Shown: piece by piece, positions 42,291 through 51,611 of the stretch | Layout of the letters: each line of letters starts with the position of its first letter | Numbering within the stretch: position 1 is the stretch's first letter | Source: CAZJRQ01 sp964548535 | Lineage (GTDB): Bacteria; Bacillota; Clostridia; Oscillospirales; Ruminococcaceae | Reading direction: 5' to 3' | Length of the DNA stretch: 64,000 nucleotides | NCBI GenBank assembly: GCA_964548535.1 | Contig: CAZJRQ010000002.1 | Span: 1-64,000 of the forward strand | Program-made: the position numbers and the translations under genes | Notes under the pieces: model-generated | The model's input: only the letters and a program-made list of their open reading frames with translations | Database searches by the model: none | What the model was told of the DNA's origin: nothing

Positions 42291-43292
42291 TTAGTTTTTA
42301 TCATACATTCCCAAGTTTTCAAGAATTTGATTAACCATAATTTCAATATCATGATAAGTATTAAGCATTCCGCAATCGCGACGAAGTTTTGCCGAATCGT
42401 GCAGACCTTTTACATACCATGCAACATTTTTTCGCATTTCTTTCATGCCCTGTTTTTCACCTTTGTATTTACACAAAAGTGCGGCGTGTTCTAGCATAAC
42501 AGACATTTTTTGGTTTAAGCCTATTTCTGGCAGAAGCTCACCAGTTTCTATATAATGCTTTATATCTCTAAAAATCCAAGGCTTTCCGTAAGAACCCCTG
42601 CCAACCATGACAAGGTCACAGCCAGTTTGTTCATACATATCCATGCAATCTTGTGGAGTTTTTACATCGCCATTGCCAATTACAGGACATTTTACAGAAT
42701 CTTTAACCTGCTTAATAATGCTCCAGTCTGCAGTGCCCGAATACATTTGTTTGCGCGTTCTGCCATGTACAGCAATTGCCGAAACTCCAGCCTGCTCAAG
42801 CATTTTTGCAAATTCTACAGCGTTGATATTATCTTCATCCCAGCCAGCACGAATTTTTACAGTGACAGGACACTCTGCATTTTTTACAACTTGCTTAGCT
42901 ATTTCAAAAGCCGTTTGAGGACTTTTCATAAGTGCCGAACCACTGCCGTTTCCGGCAATTTTAGGTACAGGACATCCCATGTTTATATCTAAAATCACAG
43001 GCTTGTATTCATTAAGCAGATATGCCGCCTTACCCATATATGTTGGCTCTTCGCCGAAAATTTGCAGCGCCATTGGATATTCAGCATCTTCAATTTCACA
43101 TAGTCTTCCTGTTTTTTTATCCCCAAAACAAAGTCCTTTTGAAGATATCATTTCGCTGACTAAATAAGCCGCACCAAATTTCTTGCACATAAGTCTATAA
43201 GATTTGTCAGCAACTGATGCCATTGGGGCAAGTGCTGCAGTTTTGTCAATTGCTATATTTCCGATTCTAATTTTTCCCATATTTATACCCAT
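42291..43292 (-). CDS. dusB: tRNA-dihydrouridine synthase
   Basis: FMN enzyme reducing uridine to dihydrouridine in tRNA D loops. TIM-barrel motifs: ALAPMASVADKSYR, VSEMISSKGL, LDINMGCPVPKIAGNGSGSA with the catalytic Cys, VKIRAGWD, AVHGRTRKQMYSG, GNGDVKTPQD and VMVGRGSYGKPWIF. 333 aa; another in-frame ATG four codons downstream is equally possible. DusB family is the usual Firmicutes paralogue. Confidence 0.94.
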   Translation of the reverse strand: MGINMGKIRIGNIAIDKTAALAPMASVADKSYRLMCKKFGAAYLVSEMISSKGLCFGDKKTGRLCEIEDAEYPMALQIFGEEPTYMGKAAYLLNEYKPVILDINMGCPVPKIAGNGSGSALMKSPQTAFEIAKQVVKNAECPVTVKIRAGWDEDNINAVEFAKMLEQAGVSAIAVHGRTRKQMYSGTADWSIIKQVKDSVKCPVIGNGDVKTPQDCMDMYEQTGCDLVMVGRGSYGKPWIFRDIKHYIETGELLPEIGLNQKMSVMLEHAALLCKYKGEKQGMKEMRKNVAWYVKGLHDSAKLRRDCGMLNTYHDIEIMVNQILENLGMYDKN

Positions 43293-43438
43293 GCTCTAAT
43301 TTTGCATAAAAATCTAATAAAAATTTAGCATGGATTCGTCCCAACTTTCCTTTTTAATTACGGTATTTTCAAGTTTTGAAAATACGTGATAATTTATTAT
43401 AACATACAAGTAATCATAAATAAATCTTTTTTTAAAAA

Positions 43439-45694
43439 CTAAGCGTTTTCTGAAAAAATAGTCGGTATGTTTTGTATAATAAATTCTTGTGCCGACTTTG
43501 TAAAGCAGACAAATTTGTAGGATGTGCCAGCTTTTGAGATAGTTTCAAGCTCAATTATTCCGGCCTCTTGTGACGTTGCTGTGACTTCTACATCGCCAGC
43601 TTTTTCACCATATCGCTTTAGATAATTTTGATTAATAAGCCAGTTTTCAATTGCCTTTTTTATTACCTGTTTGTCTGCAGCAATTTCAAGCTGTTCAAGA
43701 AAATTATCGCATAGCTTGCTAAGTGAAAAGTTTTCGTCAACAGCGCAAAGCTTGCTCGAGTTCACTTTGATAAGTGTAAACAGCATTTTTGTCGTATCCG
43801 CATCGCCGCGATTTTTGCGAAGGTTATCTAAATATGAGTTGGCTGGAGAAAAATCCGCCTTGTCCGGATTTTCTTTAAGATAGTCGGAAATCGTTTGTAA
43901 AATCACATCACCATAACGCTCCTGTTTTGTTTTTCCTATTCCTGAAACGTTCAAAAGGTCGCTTTTGGTTTTTGGAAGTTTTACGCACATATCACGCAAC
44001 GCTGTGTCTGAAAAAATTATGTAGGCAGGCATTTTCGCCTCCTTTGCAAGTTTAGTACGAAGTTCTTTAAGACGACCGAGCAATGCGGAGTCAATTGAAT
44101 AAATTCCGCTGGATGAGAATTTGTCGACAGCTTTTTTCTCTTTTTCTTTAGGCATTTTCATAGAAAGCTTTTGTCCATCAAAAAGAATTTCTTTTGCCTT
44201 ATTAGTAAGTCCTAAAACAGAGTATTCACCAGTACGGCGAATATATCCGCATTCTTCAAGAAAGTCGCAAATTCGGCGTATTTTGATGTTTGAGCAATCG
44301 GACATTATACCATAAGTAGACAAGCTTTCAAGTCTATAAGATGTGATTTTTGCACTTTTTGAACCTTTTAAAATGGAAGTAATAAAACTTGCTCCAAAAG
44401 ACAGGTTGCGTTGTGAAAGTCTGAAAATACACGACAGAATTTTTTGTGACTCAATTGTAATATCTACTTCTTCAAAATTAGTGTTGCAGTTTGAACAGTT
44501 AGAGCAAAAACTTTTCGAGTTTTCACCGAAATATTTTAAAATAAACTCACGCAGGCAGTCAGTGGTGGTGCAGTAAAATGTCATTTGCTTTAAAAGCTCT
44601 AAGTCACGTCGGCGAAATTCGGCAATTGTATCTTCATCAAGATTTGAGTTTTCGTTTGAGTTGTTGATTAAAAAAGTGTTAGTCCTAACATCCTGACCGC
44701 TGTAAAGAATGATGCATTCAGCTGGCTCGCCGTCACGTCCGGCACGTCCAGCCTCTTGATAGTAGCTTTCAATATTTTTCGGCATATTGTAGTGGATGAC
44801 ATACGAAACGTTCGACTTGTCAATTCCCATTCCAAAGGCGTTTGTTGCTACCATAATTTGAATGCGGTCGTAAATAAAATCGTCTTGATTTTCATGACGT
44901 TCTTGGTCGGGCAATCCGGCATGATAGCGTGAGGCGGAGTAGCCTTTTTCACACAATCGATCACACACCTCTTCAACATTTTTTCTAGTTGAGCAATAAA
45001 TTATACCGCTTTTTTCTTTGTTGCGTTCGATAATTTCGATGGCTGATTCAAACTTATCAGCAGGCTTGCGTACTTCAAAATACAAATTATCTCGGTCAAA
45101 CCCAGTGGTAACGCAGTATGGAGCATTCAGTTTAAGCATTTTTATGATATCATCACGAACAGTTGTGGTAGCAGTCGCAGTGAATGCGGCTATGATTGGT
45201 CGGTATGAAATCTGTGCAATAAATTCTGGAATTTGAAGGTATGATGGTCTGAAATCCTGTCCCCATTGTGAAACACAGTGAGCCTCGTCGACTGCAATCA
45301 TTGAAATTTTAATACTTTGAGCCAGATTCAAAAATCCAGGTGTGCAAAGGCGTTCAGGAGCAACGTAAATTATTTTATAAGCTCCATTTCGTGCATTTCT
45401 AAGTGCGGTAGAATACTGTTCGGAAGTTAGAGAACTGTTGAGATAAGCGGCTTTTACACCTGATTGTATAAGTGAATTTACCTGATCTTTCATAAGCGAA
45501 ATCAGCGGAGAAATTACAATTGCAACCCCCTCGCTAAGCATTGCTGGAATTTGATAGCACATGGATTTTCCAGCTCCAGTCGGCATTATTCCTAAAGCAT
45601 CACGTCCTGAAAGTATCGAATCTATAAGTCCCTCTTGCCCGTCACGAAAACTATCGTGACCGAAATATTCTTTCAGTACGCTGTATTTGTTCAT
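43439..45694 (-). CDS. recQ: ATP-dependent DNA helicase RecQ
   Basis: Superfamily 2 3'-5' helicase of recombination and replication restart. Helicase motifs: GIMPTGAGKSMCYQ (I), DEAH (II), ATATTTVRDDI (III), YQEAGRAGRDG (VI). Then the zinc-binding region (CLREFI to CSNCSNC), winged helix (about 400-510) and an HRDC domain (KMPAYIIFSDTALRDMC, about 540-620). A C-terminal extension of about 130 residues follows that I do not recognise. The ATG at 45694 behind AAAGGA is preferred over a 30-residue upstream extension; 751 aa. Confidence 0.94.
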   Translation of the reverse strand: MNKYSVLKEYFGHDSFRDGQEGLIDSILSGRDALGIMPTGAGKSMCYQIPAMLSEGVAIVISPLISLMKDQVNSLIQSGVKAAYLNSSLTSEQYSTALRNARNGAYKIIYVAPERLCTPGFLNLAQSIKISMIAVDEAHCVSQWGQDFRPSYLQIPEFIAQISYRPIIAAFTATATTTVRDDIIKMLKLNAPYCVTTGFDRDNLYFEVRKPADKFESAIEIIERNKEKSGIIYCSTRKNVEEVCDRLCEKGYSASRYHAGLPDQERHENQDDFIYDRIQIMVATNAFGMGIDKSNVSYVIHYNMPKNIESYYQEAGRAGRDGEPAECIILYSGQDVRTNTFLINNSNENSNLDEDTIAEFRRRDLELLKQMTFYCTTTDCLREFILKYFGENSKSFCSNCSNCNTNFEEVDITIESQKILSCIFRLSQRNLSFGASFITSILKGSKSAKITSYRLESLSTYGIMSDCSNIKIRRICDFLEECGYIRRTGEYSVLGLTNKAKEILFDGQKLSMKMPKEKEKKAVDKFSSSGIYSIDSALLGRLKELRTKLAKEAKMPAYIIFSDTALRDMCVKLPKTKSDLLNVSGIGKTKQERYGDVILQTISDYLKENPDKADFSPANSYLDNLRKNRGDADTTKMLFTLIKVNSSKLCAVDENFSLSKLCDNFLEQLEIAADKQVIKKAIENWLINQNYLKRYGEKAGDVEVTATSQEAGIIELETISKAGTSYKFVCFTKSAQEFIIQNIPTIFSENA

Positions 45695-45737
45695 AAAAAT
45701 AAGTCCTTTCAAAACTGGTTTAATTAGCAAAAAGTAT

Positions 45738-45763
45738 AGACTGTACCATTTTTGATACAGTCT
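45738..45763 (-). terminator. Terminator after the DHHW gene
   Basis: Arms AGACTGTA (45738-45745) and TACAGTCT (45756-45763) form an 8-bp stem; the minus strand continues ATACTTTTT. Confidence 0.6.
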
Positions 45764-45771
45764 GAAATAAA

Positions 45772-46914
45772 TTATTCGAGCCAAATAAAATTCTGGTCAG
45801 AATTAACAAAGTCCATATTGTAGACTAAAATAACACGGTCGATGTCATAAAGCTTTACAAGTTCAGAAACGGTATTCTCCTCAAAGTGGTAGTAACGCAT
45901 ATCAATCATTGTGATATCAGAATACTGATCAGCAAAAAACGGCATTATTGCATTAGCATAAGAGTCCTTAATTATAAGAACCTTTTCGTCACTCTTAGCA
46001 TTCGTTTTAATATTCACCTGTGAGAAGTTTCCGCCCATAAAGGTTGAATACTTGTCTTTTTTAACAAGAAAACTCTTGTCGTAAAGAGTGTCTGTAGTCT
46101 TGTTTTCAGAAAGATAGGTAACTTCATATTTACCATTTTTATTGTTGTAAAAATGTATTTGTTCTGGTTTTATAAATCCACTTGGTGCTTTAGAATATAG
46201 TGTTCCGTAAAAATTATTTACTGTATCAACTGTATATTCAGCATCATTTTCAGTTTGTCCAGATTTTTGAGTGTACCATGAGAAAACAGACTTCGCACCC
46301 TCACTTGTCCAGTGGTGGTCGGTTTTATAAAAAACTTGAGTGCTGTTATCCGATAGTTCTTTTAGAGGCTCGTAAGCATCATAAAGAGTAATTTTATCGC
46401 TTAAAATATCTTTAATATGAGAAGTATCATTTTGCTGGTCGCCGTTAAAAGCCGATGACGGCAGCTTGTCATTAAGTACCGAAACTGCATTTGGCACAAG
46501 CAAGAAATCAATCGGACAATCAATTTTTTCTGCCCAGCTGTTAACGTATTCTATATTTTCATCAATTTGATTTTCATCAGTAATATATTGCTGAACTAGA
46601 TAATTATCATCAGAGAAAAATACGCCGTTTTGAAAAGTTTTCGCAATTGAACGGTCACAGTCAACTTTAAGTGAAACTAGCTGGTCCTTTAAGAAAAGCT
46701 GGTCTGAGAAATAGCTTTCAATATCTGCTGTAAATTTTCCGCTCTTTAGATTTGCAAAAGAATATTTAGGAAGCTGAGCTAAATTTCTGTTTTCCATTTC
46801 AGAGAATTCTCTGTCCTTTGTCAAAATAGTGGCAATTGGGAACACAGTTAAAAACAGCAGGAAAATTACTATTATTAAAATATTAGATAGCTTTCTTTGT
46901 TTTTGTTCTTCCAT
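45772..46914 (-). CDS. DHHW family protein (AlgJ/AlgX-like acyltransferase partner)
   Basis: Membrane-anchored, extracytoplasmic SGNH-like protein expected to complete acetyl transfer begun by the MBOAT protein. N-terminal hydrophobic anchor (about 10-30). The eponymous motif YKTDHHWTSEGAK lies near residue 200, and a GDS-like segment is replaced by IKDSYANAIMPFF near the C-terminus. 380 aa. Last gene of a four-gene surface modification cluster, 61 bases after the MBOAT gene. Confidence 0.88.
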   Translation of the reverse strand: MEEQKQRKLSNILIIVIFLLFLTVFPIATILTKDREFSEMENRNLAQLPKYSFANLKSGKFTADIESYFSDQLFLKDQLVSLKVDCDRSIAKTFQNGVFFSDDNYLVQQYITDENQIDENIEYVNSWAEKIDCPIDFLLVPNAVSVLNDKLPSSAFNGDQQNDTSHIKDILSDKITLYDAYEPLKELSDNSTQVFYKTDHHWTSEGAKSVFSWYTQKSGQTENDAEYTVDTVNNFYGTLYSKAPSGFIKPEQIHFYNNKNGKYEVTYLSENKTTDTLYDKSFLVKKDKYSTFMGGNFSQVNIKTNAKSDEKVLIIKDSYANAIMPFFADQYSDITMIDMRYYHFEENTVSELVKLYDIDRVILVYNMDFVNSDQNFIWLE

Positions 46915-46975
46915 TTATCAAAAATTCCTTTCTAACCTTGAATATAGTCTAGGTTTAATGTGAAACTGACGTTCA

Positions 46976-48391
46976 TCAGAATCTGAAATATAAAAATGGA
47001 TTAAATGAATTGCTTGCAAGATATGCGGTTGAAATTATTAGCAGGGAAATAATCACTATTGGTTCAACTACACATTGATAAACGGCAGGACATTTATCAT
47101 TCAGCTTTGCACCAATATTTTTTATAAGTGGTGTAGATGCGATAATTAGTATGATAAATAGAACAGCATAATTAGTAATCCAGAATTTTGTCTGTTCGTT
47201 GAACATTGTAAGTCCATTAAGTCCAAACAAATTTTTGAAGTTTTGAGTAAGCTTTGCAGTATCTTCAAAAGCAAAAATTCCCCAGCCTATTATAATTAGA
47301 AGAAGGCTGTAAATATGCTGAATGAATGTAGGAAGCTTTTCTAAAACTTTGCCGAAGAAAAGCTTTTCGCAAAGTAAAATTATTCCGAAATAAAGTCCCC
47401 AGCAAATAAAGTTCCAGTTTGCACCATGCCAAAAACCAGTCAACAGCCATACAATCATGATGTTAAAGCATTGTCTTATCTTACCCTTGCGGTTTCCGCC
47501 AAGAGGAATGTACACATAATCACGGAACCATGTTGAAAGCGAAATGTGCCATCTTCTCCAAAAGTCAGTAATTGATTTTGAAATGTAAGGGTACTTAAAG
47601 TTCTCTAAAAATTCAAAGCCAAACATCTTACCAAGTCCAATAGCCATATCAGAATATCCGCTAAAGTCAAAGTAAATTTGGAATGTGTATGCTAAGATTC
47701 CAATCCAGCTGGCTGTAACACTCATGTCAGCTTGTCCAGTTGCCGAAATCTCGGCGAACAAAGCACCGATGTTATTAGCTAAAATTACTTTTTTTCCAAG
47801 TCCGATAGCAAAACGCTTTACACCTCTTGCAAACTGCGGAAGAGACTCCTCACGGTAATTAAGCTGTTCCTCAATCGTCTGATAACGAACAATGGGGCCT
47901 GCAATAAGCTGCGGAAACAATGTAACATAAGTTGCAAGATTTATGAAGTTTTTCTGAGCCTTAACTTCACCACGATAAACGTCAATTACATAAGAAAGAG
48001 TTTGGAAGCTGTAGAACGAGATACCAATTGGTAAAGCTAGTCCTAAAATTTTGATGTTTGTGTGGAATAGGTTGTTTGAATTTATAATGAAAAAGTCTGT
48101 GTATTTGAAAAATAGCAGAAGTCCCATATTCCAAACAATCGCAAAAATCATTGAGGCTTTGGCTGACTTGTCGCAATTTGGTTTTCGAGTTCTGTCAGCG
48201 TAAATTCCTGTGATGAATGCGACGGTGATTGATGCCAGCATTAGTAAAACATAAATAGGTTCGCCCCAAGCATAGAAAACGAGGCTGAAAACCAGCAAAA
48301 CAGCGTTTTTCATATAACGTGGGACGATGAAATATAATATTAGTACTAGCGGCAGAAAAGTAAATAAAAATGTCATACTACTAAAAAGCAT
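46976..48391 (-). CDS. MBOAT family O-acyltransferase (AlgI/DltB-like)
   Basis: Multi-pass membrane protein transferring acyl groups from the cytoplasm to an extracellular polymer. About ten membrane helices; family motifs include FYAWGEPIYVLLML, GISFYSFQTLSYVIDVYRG, FPQLIAGPIVRY, FDFSGYSDMAIGLGKMFGF and FWRRWHISLSTWFRDYVYIP, with the catalytic His near residue 322 in LTGFWHGANWNF. 471 aa, typical of AlgI. Target (teichoic acid, capsule or peptidoglycan) unknown. Confidence 0.94.
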   Translation of the reverse strand: MLFSSMTFLFTFLPLVLILYFIVPRYMKNAVLLVFSLVFYAWGEPIYVLLMLASITVAFITGIYADRTRKPNCDKSAKASMIFAIVWNMGLLLFFKYTDFFIINSNNLFHTNIKILGLALPIGISFYSFQTLSYVIDVYRGEVKAQKNFINLATYVTLFPQLIAGPIVRYQTIEEQLNYREESLPQFARGVKRFAIGLGKKVILANNIGALFAEISATGQADMSVTASWIGILAYTFQIYFDFSGYSDMAIGLGKMFGFEFLENFKYPYISKSITDFWRRWHISLSTWFRDYVYIPLGGNRKGKIRQCFNIMIVWLLTGFWHGANWNFICWGLYFGIILLCEKLFFGKVLEKLPTFIQHIYSLLLIIIGWGIFAFEDTAKLTQNFKNLFGLNGLTMFNEQTKFWITNYAVLFIILIIASTPLIKNIGAKLNDKCPAVYQCVVEPIVIISLLIISTAYLASNSFNPFLYFRF

Positions 48392-48419
48392 AATACAATT
48401 TCTCCGATACTAAATAATG

Positions 48420-48944
48420 TTAACCGATAATCTCTTCAGCCTTAGCGTTGTCGTCTGAAATGCACATGAACACATAGTTGCCTTGTGCGATTATAACAGG
48501 TGAGTTAAGCTTGTCCATTTCCTGTGGCTGATAGTTTTCAAAAGTTTTTTTCTGAGATTCAACTCTTTCTTCAAGTGCAGTTTTAATCTTAGCAGCATTG
48601 TCAGCATCAGTAGCCTCAAAGCAAGCGATTTCTTCAGCAGTTGCACCGCCAGAACCTACATAAACCTTACCGTTTGTGTATTGCTCAGGACTAATATCCA
48701 AAAGTTTAGTAATCATTTCAGTTGAAAGCTCGTTCAAAGTGTCCTTGTAGGTAATATCGGACTTTAGCTTGTCAGCAATTTCTGTTGTGTTTTTTGTAAC
48801 CTCAGCCTGAGCCTGAGTTGAGCTTGAAGTTGCGTTGTCCTCAGACGTTGAAGAATTATCATTTTTGTCTGAGCAAGAAGCAAGTCCGGCTGTAGCAAGT
48901 GTTAATACTGCAATAGCGGTGCATAGATTTTTTTTGATGTTCAT
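48420..48944 (-). CDS. DUF4358 domain lipoprotein
   Basis: Secreted lipoprotein with lipobox LASC (Cys about residue 23), then a Ser/Thr/Asn/Glu-rich linker and a C-terminal DUF4358 domain (about 70-174: VGSGGATAEEIACFEA, then a Lys/Glu helix, NYVFMCISDDN). Function unknown; DUF4358 genes commonly accompany MBOAT and SGNH genes in Clostridia. A TTG start at 48962 is possible, but its codons form the AAAGGA ribosome binding site of the ATG at 48944. Confidence 0.85.
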   Translation of the reverse strand: MNIKKNLCTAIAVLTLATAGLASCSDKNDNSSTSEDNATSSSTQAQAEVTKNTTEIADKLKSDITYKDTLNELSTEMITKLLDISPEQYTNGKVYVGSGGATAEEIACFEATDADNAAKIKTALEERVESQKKTFENYQPQEMDKLNSPVIIAQGNYVFMCISDDNAKAEEIIG

Positions 48945-48986
48945 TTCTTTTGGTCCTTTCAATAAATAAATATATATCTTTTTTTA

Positions 48987-49880
48987 TTATGATATCTCAG
49001 CTAAATAGTCAATCCATTTTTGGCAGTATTCACGAATGAAATGAATTCCGTCGGTTGCAGCTTCAGTAGGAAGACTGCCGTTTGAATCTTTAAAATACGA
49101 ACCAATATCTAGATAGGTAGTGCCAGTGTTGTTGGCTGCATTTTGAATATATGTGTTAAAGTTATTTACATTTTCATTTGTAATATTAACATTTGTATTT
49201 GTAGCAAGTGATGAAACAGGCAAAATTGACTGAACATATATAGTTGCATCAGGTTGAATAGCCTTGACATCATTGATAAATTTCTCGTACTTTTCTTGGA
49301 AAACATCAGGATAAGGCCAACCGAGTTCATTAATACCGAACATTATATACACACGTTTAAATTGTTTTTGTTTCAAAGCATCTAAAACTGTGCCTTCTTT
49401 TCCGTCATCAAGCTTGACATTTTTTTCAGTTCCCACCGTGCCTATATTTAAACCAATTGTAGCATAGAAAGTGGCCTTTGGTCTATCAGTATTCATTTCT
49501 AATCCAACAGTTCGTGAGTCACCTATAAAGACAGCGTCAGAAAAATCATCAGTTTCATTATCAGCAGTGCTATCAGTCTGCGAGCTTTCAGTGTCATCAG
49601 CTTTTGAGCTGCTTTCGTCTGATTTGCTATCTAAAACACTATCCAAAACACTATCCAAAACGCTTGAAGAATCATTTTTCTTAGCTTTTGTTTTAGCATC
49701 AGCCTGAGTTGTTTTATTATTTGGTGTAATATCTTTTTGAATTTTGTTGCTTGATATAGCTAGTTTTACAACCCAAAAAACAATTAAAATCGTAAACAAA
49801 ATACAGCAGATAGATATTGTCCATTGTTGTATATGTGCGCGTTTTTTTCTCAAATCTTTATTTTTATATTGTTGTCCCAT
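48987..49880 (-). CDS. Membrane-anchored SGNH/GDSL hydrolase family protein
   Basis: Predicted surface esterase or acyltransferase. A basic cytoplasmic tail and one membrane helix (about 18-42) are followed by a low-complexity Ser/Asp/Thr linker containing a triple VLDS repeat, then the SGNH domain: block I FIGDSRTVGLEM (Ser near residue 119), block III FGINELGWPYPD, block V DGIHF. 297 aa from the ATG at 49880 (AAGGGA upstream). First gene of the four-gene cluster with DUF4358, MBOAT and DHHW proteins. Confidence 0.87.
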   Translation of the reverse strand: MGQQYKNKDLRKKRAHIQQWTISICCILFTILIVFWVVKLAISSNKIQKDITPNNKTTQADAKTKAKKNDSSSVLDSVLDSVLDSKSDESSSKADDTESSQTDSTADNETDDFSDAVFIGDSRTVGLEMNTDRPKATFYATIGLNIGTVGTEKNVKLDDGKEGTVLDALKQKQFKRVYIMFGINELGWPYPDVFQEKYEKFINDVKAIQPDATIYVQSILPVSSLATNTNVNITNENVNNFNTYIQNAANNTGTTYLDIGSYFKDSNGSLPTEAATDGIHFIREYCQKWIDYLAEIS

Positions 49881-50444
49881 TGAAAATCCCTTCTGCATTA
49901 TATCTCTTTATGTTTAAGTTAATTTTAAGTCATTAACAATTAGATGATAACATATTTCATTTGCTTTTGCAAGTGATTTTATGAAATTATTTATTTATGA
50001 AGTAAATATTTTTTAGAATAACTAATATACATATATTTAAGCAGTAAAATTTATAGTTATCATTAGTGTAAAATAGCATAAAATTTTGTTGTAATTATGT
50101 TTTAATACACATACCAATTTAAACATTTTTTTATATATATTATAAAACCAAAGTTTATTTATATACACTAGCTATTATAATAGTATATATAATGTTTGGT
50201 TGTTTTTTGAAAAATCGTTATAATATTTATGTTTAGTGAGTGATTTTTTGATTGTAAAGCGTAATTTGGGGGAAATGTAAAATCGCTATTTGTATGTAAA
50301 ATACGAATGAGTCAACTTCTTGAAAAATGTAGTTGACTGCGTATATACGTGATTTTTAAAAATATCAAGATTAGTATATGAGATTGATTTAAACTTTACA
50401 ATTGAATTTTCTGTCGATTTTCATCACAAATTCACCACCAACAT

Positions 50445-50499
50445 CTTACAATAACTTTACATGAGCATGGTTATTGATTTTACATTGATAATGTATCAT
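50445..50499 (+). promoter_or_regulatory. Pho-box-type promoter of pstS
   Basis: CTTACA (50445-50450), TTTACA (50456-50461) and TTTACA (50479-50484) have starts 11 and 23 bases apart, with TATCAT at 50494-50499 as candidate -10, nine bases after the last repeat. A further TTTACA is at 50395-50400. The arrangement matches TTTACA/TTAACA direct repeats bound by PhoP-type regulators. The rest of the 49899-50611 gap is extremely AT-rich with no gene I can support. Confidence 0.6.
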
Positions 50500-50611
50500 A
50501 AGTGTATCAGCTGAAGTAAAGAATGAAAAAATTCACGACTATTAGGACATTAAAATAGTTTATCATTTATTTTAATAGAAGAAAGTTTTTAATTAAGAAA
50601 GGTAGTTTGTA

Positions 50612-51517
50612 ATGATTAAGAAAACTAAAATTTTAAGTGTATTGGCAGCAGCAGTTTTGTCTGCAACAATGTTTACAGCTTGTGGTTCTGACGATAGTAG
50701 CGCTGCAGGTGACGCAAGCAAATCAGAATCAAAGGGCGGAAAAAACATCACAGTTATTTCTCGTGAGGACGGTTCAGGTACTAGAGGTGCTTTCATCGAG
50801 CTGACTGGTGTTGAAGAAAAAGACGCTGACGGCAACAAGAGCGATAAAACAACAGTTGATGCTTTGATTTTTAAATCAACAGACGTTGTTCTAACACAGG
50901 TAGCTGGTGATCCAAACTCAATTGGTTATGTTTCACTAGGTTCAATTAATGATACTGTTAAGGCTTTGAAGGTTGACGGTGTTGAGCCAACAGTTGAGAA
51001 TGTTGAAAATGGTACATATACTATCGTAAGACCATTTAACATAGTTGTTAAGGACGATCTTTCAGATGCAGCTAAGGATTTCCAGAGCTACATTCTAAGT
51101 AAAGAGGGTCAAGAGGTAATTGCTGATAAGTACATCGCAATTGATAATTCAGCTGCTGAATATAAGGCAACTGGAGCTAAGGGTAAGGTTGTTGTTGCTG
51201 GTTCTTCATCAGTATTCCCAATCATGGAGAAGGTTGCAGAAGAGTTCATGAAGGTTAACAGCGACATCACTGTAGAAGTACAGTCATCAGACTCATCAAC
51301 AGGCGTTAAGTCAACAATTGACGGTACTTGCGATATCGGTATGGCTTCACGTGAACTTAAGGATACAGAAACTTCTGAAGGCGTTCAGGGTGTTGAAATT
51401 GCTAAGGATGCAATTGCAATGATCGTGAATAACGACAATGATATTGCAGATATTTCAATTGACAACATCAGAAAAATATTCATCGGTGAAACTACTTCAT
51501 GGGATGATGTAAAATAA
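50612..51517 (+). CDS. pstS: Phosphate ABC transporter substrate-binding lipoprotein PstS (domain order permuted)
   Basis: High-affinity phosphate-binding lipoprotein with lipobox FTAC (Cys24). The two halves are in reversed order relative to classical PstS. SREDGSGTRGAF, normally in the C-terminal half, is at residues 50-61. GSSSVFP (198-203 region), DIGMASRELK (241-250) and IFIGETTSWDDV (289-300), normally N-terminal, are at the end. All binding motifs are present, so it looks functional. AAAGGT precedes the ATG. First gene of the pst operon. Confidence 0.9.
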   Translation: MIKKTKILSVLAAAVLSATMFTACGSDDSSAAGDASKSESKGGKNITVISREDGSGTRGAFIELTGVEEKDADGNKSDKTTVDALIFKSTDVVLTQVAGDPNSIGYVSLGSINDTVKALKVDGVEPTVENVENGTYTIVRPFNIVVKDDLSDAAKDFQSYILSKEGQEVIADKYIAIDNSAAEYKATGAKGKVVVAGSSSVFPIMEKVAEEFMKVNSDITVEVQSSDSSTGVKSTIDGTCDIGMASRELKDTETSEGVQGVEIAKDAIAMIVNNDNDIADISIDNIRKIFIGETTSWDDVK

Positions 51518-51544
51518 TAATTACGTAAAAAGTATTTGCTGGAC

Positions 51545-51580
51545 ATAATTTTAATTGCGGATTTTACAATCCGCTTTTGT
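51545..51580 (+). terminator. Attenuating hairpin between pstS and pstC
   Basis: GCGGATT (51557-51563) and AATCCGC (51568-51574) pair with a TTAC loop and are followed by TTTTG; outer GGACA/TGTCC could extend the structure. A partial terminator here would leave pstS transcript in excess over pstCAB. Confidence 0.55.
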
Positions 51581-51611
51581 CCGGTACAGGCGATTTGTTT
51601 AGGAGTTGATT

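Noticed and set aside
45695..45784. 30-residue N-terminal extension of RecQ
   Set aside because: It reads through the preceding gene terminator and into the DHHW gene; a ribosome binding site precedes the ATG at 45694.
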